DNA from: Siphonodentalium dalli
Lineage: Eukaryota > Mollusca > Scaphopoda > Gadilida > Siphonodentaliidae
Assembly: GCA_032622095.1 (NCBI GenBank)
Contig: CP136066.1
Coordinates: 168,340,664 to 168,404,663, forward strand
Length of the DNA: 64,000 bases
Reading direction: 5' to 3'
Below are positions 24,745-36,012 of the stretch, one piece after another; position 1 is the first letter of the stretch, and each line of letters starts with the position of its first letter. A model generated the notes under the pieces. The model did no database searches, was not told the origin of the DNA, and saw only the letters and a list, made by a program, of their open reading frames with translations. Both the position numbers and the translations under genes were made by a program.

Positions 24745-25308
24745 ATGTCAAATTCAATTTCTTCCATCTAAAACATAATTACGCGCTGGACTCGGTCATT
24801 TTAGGAACATATATGTATCACACGCACATACACCAAGTCTCAGCCTAAAAGTTTGAAAAATGACAGTTTTATCGACATAAATCGATGTTAATGGTAAATT
24901 CAAATTTCCATGTTAAATTTTATCATTGAAAAAAATTCATTTCTTCCATCTAAAACATAATTGCGTGCTGTACTCGGTCATTTTACGAATATGTAGCTAT
25001 CCCACCAACACACTCCAAGTCTCAGCTTAAAATTTTGAAAAATGACAGTTTTATCGACATAAATCAATTTTAATGCCAATAATGGCAAATGGAGTGTTAA
25101 ATAAATTTTAGGCCAATTAGGGCCCTGCGAATGTTTTCTGACCTGTTCTATATTGGTCACTAGAGTTCATATTTGACCGGTTACACCTGATAATTATGCG
25201 ACAGTATAGTCGCGTTACTTTATAGGTCAACATTGGTCATTATCACCTGACAAATTTATTTTGGTCTATCGTATCAACCCCTATTTTCTCCCGCGCGTAG
25301 CCTGACTA

Positions 25309-25641
25309 CCGCTGTTCTCAAAGTAATTGACCAGAAAAACGGGGTGATACCCCGGTCATGACCACGGTGATACCGGTAATAAACGGTAGCTGTATCGAGG
25401 CGGTCATGGCAGTGGAATTACGGTATTGGGCGATGATACCGCGGTCTTTTAGCGGGCACCGCATTAATTTTTTTGAATACCGCAGTGATTTTCATGGAAC
25501 ACTTTGAGGGGAGGTATTTACTCCCACATACGTTAACAAGCGGTATCAGTACCGCGGTATTGGAGGATACCGCGGTATAGTACCGCAGTATTAACGGGGT
25601 GACACCACGTTGCTGGTGGTCAATTACTTTAAGTATAGCGG
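25309..25641. mobile_element. 333-bp TA-flanked MITE (Tc1/mariner-like target)
   Basis: TIRs of 25 bp (CCGCTGTTCTCAAAGTAATT... and its reverse complement) are flanked by TA at 25307-25308 and 25642-25643. The paralogous copy at about 40610-40620 lacks the element and has a single TA, giving an empty site. The interior is rich in TACCGCGGTA-type palindromes. TA duplication is the hallmark of Tc1/mariner-type insertion. Confidence 0.85.
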
Positions 25642-26508
25642 TAAGTGTCAACATTGGTCATTATCGCTCCACTAATTTGTATCGTTTCATCGGTATGAAT
25701 TCCATATCCAATTATCCACATATAACCAACCCAACCTCTAATCCCGGTCCAATTTATTTATTTCTTTCATCGGTATATTCACGTAACGTAATATTTTATC
25801 ACGTGATATTTGTACTTATATGTCTATGGTATTACTATAGTATACTGTATACGTATATCAATTGCTATTCCTATCTATATAATCCTGGTGCCATCTATAA
25901 AGATAGATAATTTCAGACTCCTCCCCCCCCCCCCATTTTACATCATTGCTGCTTTAGTACAGTCGCGATGCAACATCGCTCCACTAATTTATGTCAGTTC
26001 ATCGGTACAAACCACTTTTTCTCCGAGTCCATATAACCAACCCAACATCTTATAGATGACTATTCTGGCACTATATAGAGATGACTAAGATTCTGACACC
26101 CCCCTATTTTATAGCCATGTTGCAACAGTAGAGTTCAGATGCATATTATGTCAACATCGGTCGTTATCGCTCTACAAATTTATATCGGTTCAACCCTTAG
26201 TTCCCTGTATCGCCCACCCCTCCCTCAGTTTATTTTTTCAGTTGTATTATACGGTAGTCTCATTACGTACACATTTTATCTTTTCTAACTTTTGCTTCAA
26301 CGCGTTGAGTTCCGCTGCAGACAATATAAAACTGACAACATTTTGAAATGTAAGCAGGCTTCAAACTCATCTTATCCAAGAAAAACTCTGGTTACATAAG
26401 AAATTTGTGTATAAGGTGTACGCGCATTTGTCGCGTTAAAAACAAAAGGTCCCAAGTCAAGGTCCAAATCCCCAACACACTGATGTGAGGTTTAACTCCA
26501 TCTACATA

Positions 26509-26979
26509 CAGTAATGTCCAAAGTAATTGATCACTTAACCACAGCAAAATAATGGGTATTTTTTCATGATTTTAAATCCTGAAAAATTACCCATAATTCT
26601 GCTGTGGTTAAGTGGTCAATTACTTTGGGCATTACTGTAACCAATATAAGGATTTGAGGTGTAATAATAACTCAATCCTCATACAGTAATGTCCAAAGTA
26701 ATCGACCACTTAACCACAGCATAATTATTGGTAATTTGTCAGGATTTTAAATGCTGAAAAAATACCCATAATTCTGCTGTGGTTAAGTGGTCAATTACTT
26801 TGGGCATTAATGTAACCAATATAAGGATTTGAGGTGTAATGATAACTCAATCCTCATACAGTAATGTACAAAGTAATTGACCACAGCTGAATAATGGGTA
26901 ATTTGTCAGGATGTTAAATGCTGAAAAATTACCAATAATTCTGATGTGGTTAAGTGGTCAATTACTTTGGGCATTACTG
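26509..26979. mobile_element. Three tandem TA-flanked hairpin MITEs
   Basis: Units at 26509-26637, 26684-26812 and 26859-26979 each start CAGTAATGTCC or CAGTAATGTAC, end with the complement, and are nearly perfect inverted repeats (AAAGTAATTGACCACTTAAC, CACAGCA). TA flanks each one. The spacers of about 46 bp are also alike (GGATTTGAGGTGTAATAA), so the repeat of about 175 bp was amplified as hairpin plus spacer. The inverted paralogue has two units (39417-39545 and 39592-39720). Confidence 0.85.
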
Positions 26980-27315
26980 TAACCAATATAAGGATGTGAG
27001 GTTTAATGAGAACTCCATCCACATAACTAATAAATATGTGTGAAAATTAAACCAAAAAAAATAAATTCCATGATGGCGTCCAATATGGACTGCCTAATTC
27101 TGCTCCAAAACATGTATATTGAATATATGGTTGTTTATCAATTGGGGGAAACTGATTATTTCAATGATATTTTCATTAACTGCATGGGATCCAAAACCCG
27201 ACTTACGGGAGCTCGCTTCGTGCACGACTGTATCTTAAGCATATGTGCATATTTAATGAGCCAACAATTGGAATCCAAATAGAGAAGATTGGCACGTCGA
27301 CCCTGCGCATAGACA

Positions 27316-29289
27316 TCATTGATGATCTCTATGGGAATCAAAATTGACATTTAATAGACAATTTCGATTAACCGCAATAACTTAAGGAATCTCTAATTAT
27401 GATTATGCCCAATGAGAATGCAATAAGACATTTCTTATTACCCTTAACCGCAATTACTTCCCATTGCACTTTAACACAATTAATATCTCCCCCCCCCCCC
27501 CAACAGCTTATCAATACCACTCAGGACAGTGGGTGTTTTTCCTCAATTAATTGAATTTCTTGTTAGTGACCATAAATCTATACCTTCGGTTTTGCCGAAT
27601 AACCGAACAAATGTTGTCAACTGTTTCCACGTTTATTCTCACTTATACCGTGTTTATATCCGTTTTATCCTATTTGTTGTTGTGTATTGCATTACTTTGA
27701 TAAAGTCTGCGCTTGTGTTATTCTCACAAAAGGTAATGCGTGTTTACATTTCACAATTCCGCCTTACAGTCTGCGAGTGCGACGGAAAAAATTTCCACAT
27801 GTCCGAGCGCCATTGGCATTGATTCCTTAAATACGAGACTATTTAATCGAATGAGGTCAAATATTCGCATATAACTTGACTCATATGTTATTCTGCACAA
27901 TTCTGGCCAGTGCCGACTTTCATTTCGCATTACTTTCGTTTTTATCGAAATATAACCGTTTTCTATGGAGATTCCCATGTAAATTTGTTCAACCAAAAAA
28001 ATTCATAGTTTTGCCAATTTCAAGCTAGTTTAATACTTTATAACATGGTCAGGGCATAATCTGGCCTATCGAGTGATGGTAGACGTTCCTTCAGTGTGCA
28101 CAACAAATATTTGGTCCCAACGAAGCAGGCTAAAATCCTGAAATTTGTCAATTGACTTTGAGTGTGAAGAAAATATTCATTTAAACTTCCAAAATTGGTT
28201 GAAATATGCTCAACAACATTCAGTTGAATGGTGACATTATTTATAGTCACCGACTAACTTCCACGATGAATAAAATTTGTTTTTATTGATGACAATTATG
28301 TCGCGAGTCATAAAAATGTTAATTTTCTGAAGAAAAAAAATTCATTGTTTCGCCAATTTCAAGCTAGTATTGAGCATGGTCAGGGCATTACATATAATGA
28401 TTAAGATTGCTAAAGAACTGAAATAATGAAATGGGAAACTTTTACTGACATCTGGTAAGGATTGAGGAGCAGATGCTAGAGGCCCCCACCCTACCCCCAT
28501 GGGAGACGGAATACCACTTAACACAGAAGTTGGAATACGGAATACCATATGGAATACATAAAAATATATGAAAACTTCATTTTTTGGAAGGTCGGCGTAC
28601 GAATACCGGTATTTTTGGAATACCGAATACCTCCTAACAGAGAGGCCGGAAATACGGCGTACCTCATAACAGGGCATGGAATACGGCATACGAAAAAGGG
28701 GGTGGGGGCCTCATGCTATGGAGCCTCCGAGCCTCCCAATATATTGTCTGCTCCACATCTCAATAGAATTCAACAACATTCAGTTGAATGGTGACATTAT
28801 TTATAGTCACCGACTAACTTCCACGATGAATCAAATTTGTTTTTATTGGTGACAATTTATGTCGCGAATCATAAAAATGTAAATTTTCTGAAGAAAAAAA
28901 ATTCATTGGTTTGCGAATTTCAAGCTAGTTTATAGCGAACATGGGAACCAAGGTACAATTTATGCCATTTAGGCACACTTCAGAGTGAAATCTGGGCTTA
29001 TATTTCGGCGAGAATCCAAATCTAGATTCTCGCAAATTACCCTGGATTCTCATGAAAAAGTATATATGGATTCTCGCAAAATCAGATGAAATATATGCCC
29101 TAGTGGAAATATAGCAAATCGTTTAATGCTTTAGAATTTTTTTTTTCGGAGATTTATATATATGTTTAAAGACATATTATGGAATTTTTCGGGAGCGAGA
29201 AATTGATAAGTTAGTGCTCAGGCACTTTTCCAACGTGGGGAATGTTATCATTCTACTAACATCACTGAAAATTTCCAAAAAGATCTACC
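27316..29289. repeat. Non-coding stretch with interleaved duplications
   Basis: A block with GGTGACATTATTTATAGTCA recurs at about 28210-28330 and 28770-28890. A block with TTTCAAGCTAG recurs near 28010, 28350 and 28915. Between them, 28465-28725 has GGCCCCCACCC-type inverted ends and a run of GGAATACGG phrases, like a small inserted element. No gene is seen. A run of 12 C lies near 27488. Confidence 0.5.
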
Positions 29290-29570
29290 ACACCACTTCA
29301 TATAGAACATCGCCTGAACTACTCCAAATTGTAAATATTTACATCTCGATTCGGGGCGCAACTATCGGCTGTAATTAAACAAAAATCATTTTGCCATCGA
29401 GAGTCATTGCATTTAACTAATATATAAGAATGACGTTGTGTAACATCCATTTGGATTAATATTCGTAACAAATAACTACTTTGAGAAAGATTATTCTTAA
29501 TTTCTATTTATTTGATCACTCTGCCCGGTGTCTGCCGGAGTGTTTCACATCACTTTAATCAAGGAAGACT
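29290..29570 (+). repeat. Dispersed repeat shared with the receptor-gene intron
   Basis: The order of blocks (AATTGTAAATATTTAC, CGCAACTATCGGC, CGAGAGTCATT, then GAGTGTTTCACATCACTTTA) matches the reverse complement of about 53510-53730. A third partial copy is at 3330-3440. Confidence 0.65.
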
Positions 29571-29661
29571 GTTAAGAAAAACTGCATTTCAAGACCACCA
29601 AACAACTTTCCTTTTTAGGGCCACCACATCTTCCAAATATGTACTTCTTCCATTTTGCTAT

Positions 29662-29842
29662 CAAAGACCGAAAAATGTCGTTAAACTAGAGATCCAAATA
29701 CCCCCTAAGGGCCCCTCTATCTTGAGATATTAAAGACCGAAAAATGTCGTTAAACTATAAAGACCGAAAAATGTCGTTAAACTAGAGATCCAAATACCCC
29801 CTATATCTTGAGATATTATAAAGACCGAAAAATGTCATTAAA
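29662..29842 (+). repeat. Short tandem units ending GTCGTTAAACT
   Basis: AAAGACCGAAAAATGTCGTT followed by AAACT occurs four times here, partly as a larger repeated block with GAGATCCAAATACCCCCT. Related copies lie near 30153 and 31446. GTTAAAC endings resemble tails of molluscan SINE/LINE families, so these may be tail-derived repeats. Confidence 0.55.
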
Positions 29843-29849
29843 CTATTAA

Positions 29850-30141
29850 TTGTTGTTGCTGTTGTTTATTAGGGTTTATCGTCATTCTAGCCGCTAGGCC
29901 ACACACGACGTTGTCAATTTTACGGGTGGAGGAAAGACCACGCAGAGGCTCAATTTCACCGGGAAGTTGTTCCACTGCGTGTAGAAACCACCGACCCCCG
30001 GAAAGCAATTGACAAACTTGCCCAGATACACGATTCCGGTCACCCTCCCTATGGTGGGGTTAGAACCAGCTTCGTCAGCGCTGGACGGCCTGGGACGACG
30101 TAATTCACCTGGCACTCTACCGACTGGACCACCGGGGGCCC
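29850..30141 (-). mobile_element. tRNA-derived SINE with target-site duplication
   Basis: On the minus strand the head reads GGTGGTCCAGTCGGTAGAG (A-box-like) and, about 55 bases on, GGTTCTAACCC (B-box-like, 30057-30067), as in a tRNA-type Pol III promoter. The 3' tail ends AATAAACAACAGCAACAAC. The sequence CTATTAA stands at both sides (29843-29849 and 30142-30148) as a 7-bp target duplication. It is inserted in the tail-repeat region. Confidence 0.75.
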
Positions 30142-30214
30142 CTATTAAACTGTTAAAGACCGAAAATGTCGTTAAATTGTAAAGTTTGAGCTATTGCCAT
30201 GGCTTTGTCGTCCG

Positions 30215-31375
30215 TGTGTATGTGTGTACGTAAGGCGTCAACAATGCAGGCTACAGGTCGTACCTTTGGTCGGATCATTATGAAATTTGTCATAGCTGTT
30301 GACATCAACATTTAGACCAGATTATTAATTTTTGGGATCATTCGGAAAAAAAACATGGCCGCCAGTGGCCATCTTGGATTTCAAAATTCAATCCATTAGC
30401 ACGGGCTACAGTTCGTAATGTTTGTCTGATCATCATGAAATTTGTCAAGAATGTTAATAATGACATGTAGATGGGAACGAGTCCTTTTGGGGTCATTCGG
30501 CCAAAAAACATGGCCGCAGCAGCCATTTTGGATTTTAGTCTTTATATGACTAAATCTTTAGCACGGGCTACAGGTCTTAACTTTAGTCTGATCATCATAA
30601 AATTTGTCATGGCTGTTGAAATTGGAATGTAGATGGGAACGAGTCATTTTGGGGTCATTCGGACAAAAAACATGGCCGCCAGTGGCCATCTTGGATTTCA
30701 AAATTTAATCCATTAGCACGGGCCACAGGTCGTACTGTTTGTCTGATCATCATGAAATTTGTCATGGATGATAATATTGACATGTAGATGGGAACGAGTA
30801 ATTTTGGGGTTATTCGGCCAAAAAACATGGCCGCCAGCAGCCATCTTGGATTTTACTCTTTGTATGACTAAATTCTTTAGCACGGGCTACAGGTCGTACT
30901 TTCAGTCTGATCATCATAAAATTTGTCAAGAATGTTAATAATGACATGTAGATGGGAACGAGTCATTTTGGGATCATTTGACCCAAAAACATGGCCGCCA
31001 GCAGCCATCTTGGATTTTACTCTTTGTATGACTAAATTCTTTAGCACGGGCTACAGGTCGTACTTTCAGTCTGATCATCATAAAATTTGTCAAGAATGTT
31101 AATAATGACATGTAGATGGGAACGAGTCATTTTGGGATCATTTGACCCAAAAACATGGCCGCCAGCAGCCATCTTGGATTTTAATCTTTGTATGACTAAA
31201 TCCTTTAGCACGGGCTACAGGTCGTACCTTTAGTCTGATCATCATGAAATTTTTCATGGCTGTTGAAATTGGAATGTAGATGAGAATGAGTCATTTTGGG
31301 GACATTCCGACAAAAAAACATGGCTGCCAGCGGCCATCTTGGATTTCCAAATTCAATTCTAAATCTTTCCATTCA
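30215..31375 (+). repeat. Tandem array, ~162-bp unit, seven copies
   Basis: Each unit carries GCACGGGCTACAGGTCGTAC, CTGATCATCATGAAATTTGT, GTAGATGGGAACGAGTCATT and ATGGCCGCCAGC plus GGCCATCTTGGATTT. Units start near 30250, 30399, 30561, 30716, 30879, 31045 and 31208. Units five and six are almost identical, showing recent amplification. No coding frame persists. Confidence 0.85.
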
Positions 31376-31722
31376 TTGCTCATCACACAAATTTAACTTC
31401 TTCTCAAAGTTGAGCTACAGTGTCATTGACACTTTCATTTGAGACATTAAAGAACGAAATATGTCGTTAATGATCATTAATACATAATTTGTGTTTATGA
31501 AAGTCTGGTACAGACAGTTTGTTTCCAGTACATATTCATTGGAACGTAAACAATTATTCTCTGACAAATCATGTTAATATTGCCTTTCGTTACTGGTTTC
31601 CTTGACTCACATATCTCTCACTTCTTAATACTTATAATTAAAACAAAAGTTCTGTGTTTTGTGTCACTTCTTAATAGCATTCTGTATTCTGCTATTGAAA
31701 AGAAAAACAGTTGTAGTATACC

Positions 31723-32099
31723 TTAAAGGTATGAAGGCCTTGGTGGGTATCATGTGAACATATTTCCACCGCTACAAACGAAATAATATTCAAATATAGA
31801 CAGACTTTGTTAATATACAAATGAGAAATATCTCATAAACATTATGTTATAGTCGTAAATTTGCCGACTGTTATGTAAACAAAGCATAAAAAGTTACTTT
31901 CCTGGTGTTTCTTTATATTATGATGGTAAACATAAAGAGCGTTCTTTGTTGCTCAATTCCTTATTTGGAAATAATAAAGAGCGTTTATACCATTTGTGTG
32001 TGATTAGCCAGTAGCATTATGCTGCCTTCTATAACACAATCAGACTCTTGTTTAGGTAAAATTTAGTAGGTCTTTATGTAAGCATGATGTTTAAGGGAT
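31723..32099 (+). repeat. Dispersed repeat interrupted by an insertion, left part
   Basis: It matches 20320-20700, including the pair of ATAAAGAGCGTT motifs (31932 and 31974, again 42 bp apart). The match breaks off at TTTAAGGGAT (32090-32099) and resumes at 34271. Confidence 0.8.
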
Positions 32100-32248
32100 T
32101 ACAGTGCTCATGAAACAACAAAACTCTATCGGAAAGCCACCCCTATTGTGATCACAATAATCCAAGTCCCATAAAAATCGCGTAATAATTAAGCCGAGAA
32201 ATAAATAAATAATACCGCCACCGGTTGTCGGCTATCTCCGTCGCAAAA

Positions 32249-32270
32249 CCTCGCATGACGTCAAGCGAGG
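32249..32270. promoter_or_regulatory. Palindrome enclosing a CRE-like TGACGTCA
   Basis: CCTCGC and GCGAGG flank a ten-base centre that contains TGACGTCA, a consensus cAMP-response-type (bZIP) site. It lies 345 bp upstream of the THAP-type frame. A regulatory role is inference. Confidence 0.35.
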
Positions 32271-32614
32271 TAAACTAATTAAAAACACGGAATCGGAGTT
32301 ATTTGTGTCTACCTATATGACGATGGAAAATCCGGAATAGACATCAGCTCGTGAGCGTGATGGAATTACTGCGGGGCATATCAATAGCATTGTGTACACA
32401 TGGTTAATTGTCATCGCGCGGTGAGTTATATTCACTTGTGATTTGTCTTAAGCGCTGTTTGGAAAGTTATTGTTTTGACAAAAAAACTATAGAAGGCCGA
32501 TTGAGCGGGGTAGGTAACACTTTCGTGTCAAAAATAAAGCTTATAAAAACATGAGCAGGCATGTGAACTCTATTCGGGCGCGTGTTCACGATGTAGTTTT
32601 AATTTTCCGTATAT

Positions 32615-32833
32615 ATGCCCCGAGTGTCCCGTATTTACAATCATTCATTCGTAACATTGCCATATAAATGCAGTGTTTTCGGCTGTGGCCGGTCTAGTGA
32701 CTCTCAGTTAGGTATAATGCTGTATTCATTTCCAAACGATGTTCGTTTACGTGCCATTTGGCGGCATTTCTGTGGGAAACCCGTTGCGCAATCATCAGAA
32801 ACCGATTACATATACCAAATAAAGAGCGTTTAA
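32615..32833 (+). CDS. THAP-type zinc-finger fragment
   Basis: A 72-residue frame starts MPRVSRIYN. It contains CSVFGCGRSSDS, then MLYSFPNDVRLRAIWRHF: the paired cysteines, the F-P-x-D turn and the tryptophan of the THAP DNA-binding domain. The second metal-binding pair of the C2CH fold and the AVPTIF-type end are not in this frame. The protein is therefore truncated, or the rest is on another exon I could not find. THAP domains occur in P-element and Kolobok transposases and in cellular regulators. The stop lies within an ATAAAGAGCGTTTAA motif, where the recurrent 12-mer supplies the last codons. Confidence 0.5.
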   Translation: MPRVSRIYNHSFVTLPYKCSVFGCGRSSDSQLGIMLYSFPNDVRLRAIWRHFCGKPVAQSSETDYIYQIKSV

Positions 32834-34032
32834 TTTGACAAGTCAGTCATGGTTACGAATACATACAATTGCAGTTAAAGTGGAGAGTATGTTGAATAAA
32901 TCACGATAACAACTATTCTTAGTCGATTCCCCATTTCCTTCACCATGGCTCCATAAAGAGCGTTCCATGTTAAGAGTTTTCCTAATATGGTACGAATAAA
33001 AAGAGTTTAATAAAGCGGAAATTGCTATGACTTGGAAGGATATATAAAGCATGCATATCGGAAGTTCGTGTACATGTATTGACCTGTATTGGTGTAATCA
33101 TTAAAAAAAATCACGATGACAACTGTTCTAAGTCGAGTCCCTTTACCTTGACGCAATAAAGAGCGTTCACTATTACGATATATTGCGAATAAAGAGCACT
33201 TGAATATGTGATTCCATATTAAACCGGATTATTATCCCTCCTTCAAAAAGTGTTATATAGGATTGGATGTTTATAACCCTATTGTTATGCGTAATTGCCA
33301 CATAGAGGTCGATTTATGACCTGGATATTCAATAGACCGCATCGCTAGAGTGCTAATTTAATAGGTCAATAACGATGCATAGATGTAGTGAATTTCCACC
33401 AGTGACAGTCGGCTAGATTGTTTTGGGGTGGGGGAAGCAATATTCCGAAATATATATAAACACCATATTGCCCAAATAATTACATGATTCATAACCAAGG
33501 AAAAATGAACATATCATATTGGTAATGAATGACTTGATTATAATTGATTAAATCCGACAGCAATAAACCAATTGTGTGTTGTTTTACCGCGTTACGATAA
33601 TTAAAACGAAACGCTCTTTATTGACACACGACTAATGTCATCTGGAAATTGGAATGTTTACGAGATGATAATTGCCTAATAACTGTGCAAGTCTTCGCGT
33701 ATATATGCAATCTTGATATGCATATATAATATAACTTGGACTATTCCGGTAACGAAAAAATATATATAAACACGAGCACGCGTTTATATAGATAAATGCG
33801 CGCAAAACTGAATAATATACGGGCATGGCTTTATAGTAACAACACATCGCGATACATATAATAATAGTAATAATAACACGATAAAGATCGACATTTAATT
33901 ACGAGAAAGGCGATGTTTCGGCGAAGTTTTGCATTCGCAGTGTGATAACGCGACAATCGTCAAAGGCCGCGATCGACTACATGCAAACTTAAAATACCGC
34001 CGTCGCGTATCTATGCGTTGTCAATGAGTTAC

Positions 34033-34102
34033 CACGTGATCGATCACGTGCTATGCTTCTGTTTACATGTGACAATCACGTGATCGGGCTGATGATCACG
34101 TG
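34033..34102. promoter_or_regulatory. Cluster of four CACGTG E-boxes
   Basis: CACGTG occurs at 34033, 34045, 34077 and 34097. The first two form the 18-bp palindrome CACGTGATCGATCACGTG. All four are extended as CACGTGA or TCACGTG, the form favoured by MITF/TFE/USF-type bHLH factors. They lie near the right end of the 2.17-kb insertion. Role inferred from sequence only. Confidence 0.45.
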
Positions 34103-34270
34103 ACTTCGTCTACAACAAAATCTTCGGCTAACTTCGGAATTTTTTTGAATCGTTATAAAAATAACGATTGGCGGCCGAATATTAGATTATATGCGCCCAA
34201 TGGACATTTTATATACATATTATCGGTATATTGAAAGAAAATAATATTGTTTTTTTCAGGACCGTATTCC

Positions 34271-34380
34271 TTTAAGGGATAGTGATCGTATATTTGAACC
34301 AAAATGTATGCGTTTTAATATTGATCTGTTTACGGTGTTTGGAACAAATATTTTCGACAACTAAACCCTCTCGTCCCTTT
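34271..34380 (+). repeat. Dispersed repeat interrupted by an insertion, right part
   Basis: It continues the copy begun at 31723 and matches 20700-20815 (ATGCGTTTTAAT, CTGTTTACGGTGTTTGGAAC). Its first ten bases repeat the target sequence at 32090-32099. Confidence 0.75.
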
Positions 34381-35422
34381 AATATAATTAATATAACATC
34401 CCTCATCCAATAATCTCCAAATTGCATATCTAATTTCAATCCTAGTTACACATCACACCGCCCCTCATCATTTGCCAATTGTACACCCTTTTTTGCTGCT
34501 TCTGTTGCAACTGCTCAATTTCTTTAAAAATTATTGAAAAAATGGTCCTCCGGCCTGCGACATTTACCTCCGATTTAGTTTTTTCGATCATCGGTCCACA
34601 CCAAAATTGAGCACACGTCCCTATATAATATACCTATTTAAACCGAGTATACACGGTGGTGTAATAGAAGAACCATTAATTTAACCGTAACCGTAGCATA
34701 TTTCCACGTATACGTGTACGTTTTCACGACAAATCCCCGCTGATCTGTTATTAATGAACCAAACAATTAACATGTCAACACACTCTGGCCCGCCAATGCT
34801 ACAGTGTATAAACGTAACGGGGCAAATATGCATATTATATTGACAGCTAACGAGAACATTCATCACCAATAATCTGCTCACCCCTTTCAGTCGATACGAT
34901 AGAAACTAAACGAGTTGTTACTTCTAATTACCCGTACTTAATTACACTACTTGCGTGTTAATAAAGTACGACACCCCCCCCCCCCCCCAATCACAACTAA
35001 AGGTGAAACATGGGATTTAGAACATTAATATTCACTCTTACACAGTTCCACATTCAAGGTGTGTCTTGTGTAATCGTATGTCAGTTGTAACGTTGTGAAA
35101 CCGCAACCGAACTGAATTATTCTATTGCTAAATAGTTCATGGGTGACCTGATGCATGCATCTTAGTTTTCTTGTGTTGTATTGTCATTGCGATTCGTTGG
35201 AAGGCTTGATTGCAGGGGCGTGATGACATGGGAGAATGTAAGTGATTTACCTCACAACTTTGGCCAAAATGTTCCAACGGCTTGAAATTACATGCCTGAC
35301 CCAAGATTTGTAGGAAATTCCAGCCAACAAGTAGGTCGAATTATTAGTATATAGTTTGATATTCCATTCATGCGATATTTTGCGTGCAATTAGTTTTCCT
35401 ACTTTCGATCAATTGTATGGAC
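34381..35422. other. Non-coding stretch
   Basis: No gene seen. It includes a run of about 15 C near 34974. The end forms the presumed 3' flank of the minus-strand exon at 35423-35739. Confidence 0.4.
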
Positions 35423-35739
35423 TCAATCATAACAATTTTCTTCTTCTTCAGTTGGGTTGAAATTTAAAATAAAAAAATGGGCACCTTCCAACGGAAACCA
35501 TTCATTCACGTCCCTACATGGATGACATACGTCGACAATACTCCAACATACTTCACATTGTATGGCTTCAGAAAACATATTGGACGCCGCAGAGTGAATG
35601 CTTTCTGAACAACGCCAATCATTCGCCGGTAATTTGACCACGACCACACTGGTATTATCTTTGTAGCAACACAATGTCAGATTACATCTGTACCGATACT
35701 TGTTGACAGACATATTCTTGCTGACGCACGTGAACGCGT
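35423..35739 (-). CDS. Terminal exon of a small cysteine-rich protein, unknown family
   Basis: After an acceptor (TTTACCTATAG) the frame reads AFTCVSKNMSVNKYRYRC, LCCYKDN, then CEVCWSIVDVCHPC and an acidic end before TGA. There are ten cysteines in about 105 residues and NLT and NTS sequons, so a secreted or extracellular protein is plausible. The acceptor phase fits the donor at 36013, giving a two-exon model with a 273-bp intron (35740-36012). I recognise no domain. No signal peptide is seen in the first exon, so a further upstream exon may exist. Confidence 0.4.
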
Positions 35740-36012
35740 CTATAGGTAAACATATAACGTCAAATTACTATATGTCCGTACTACGTATCCTCCCTATATC
35801 CCGATATTCGCCAAGGTGGGGGTTGAAGCGGCACCACCTCTCATGACCAGTCTACGGTTATGGGATCCCGTCCTAACAACTTCGGCTACGAGGCTATCCT
35901 TAAAAAGGGAGGTCCTTTCAATTAACTCGAGCTGCCTTGTGTGTGGGTGTGAAATGTGACACAATGGATATACCCTCTTTAGAACAGCACAGTGCACATC
36001 CTCCGAACTTAC

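Larger units (their letters stand above)
24745..27315 (+). repeat. Large dispersed repeat, copy 1 (~2.6 kb)
   Basis: It matches 39085-41150 in reverse orientation along its whole length. The internal order is a duplicated ~180-bp block (TCTTCCATCTAAAACATAAT), degenerate units with CATTGGTCATTATCGCTCC, a series of TA-flanked hairpins, and an end block with GGGATCCAAAACCCGACTTA. The ~0.5-kb length difference between copies is explained by the insertion at 25309-25641 and one extra hairpin unit. It has no substantial open frame. Either a non-autonomous element or a duplicated segment. Confidence 0.8.
32100..34270 (+). mobile_element. 2.17-kb insertion with 10-bp target duplication and THAP fragment
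   Basis: TTTAAGGGAT stands on both sides (32090-32099 and 34271-34280) inside a repeat whose uninterrupted version is at 20320-20815. The ends are only loosely inverted (TACAGTGCTCATGAAAC versus, reverse-complemented, TACGGTCCTGAAA). Inside are a THAP-type frame, two diverged copies of a ~100-bp block (32897-33010 and 33108-33200), and four exact ATAAAGAGCGTT copies on either strand. A THAP domain and 8-10-bp duplications fit P-element-like transposons, but most of a transposase is missing. Non-autonomous relic likely. Confidence 0.7.
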
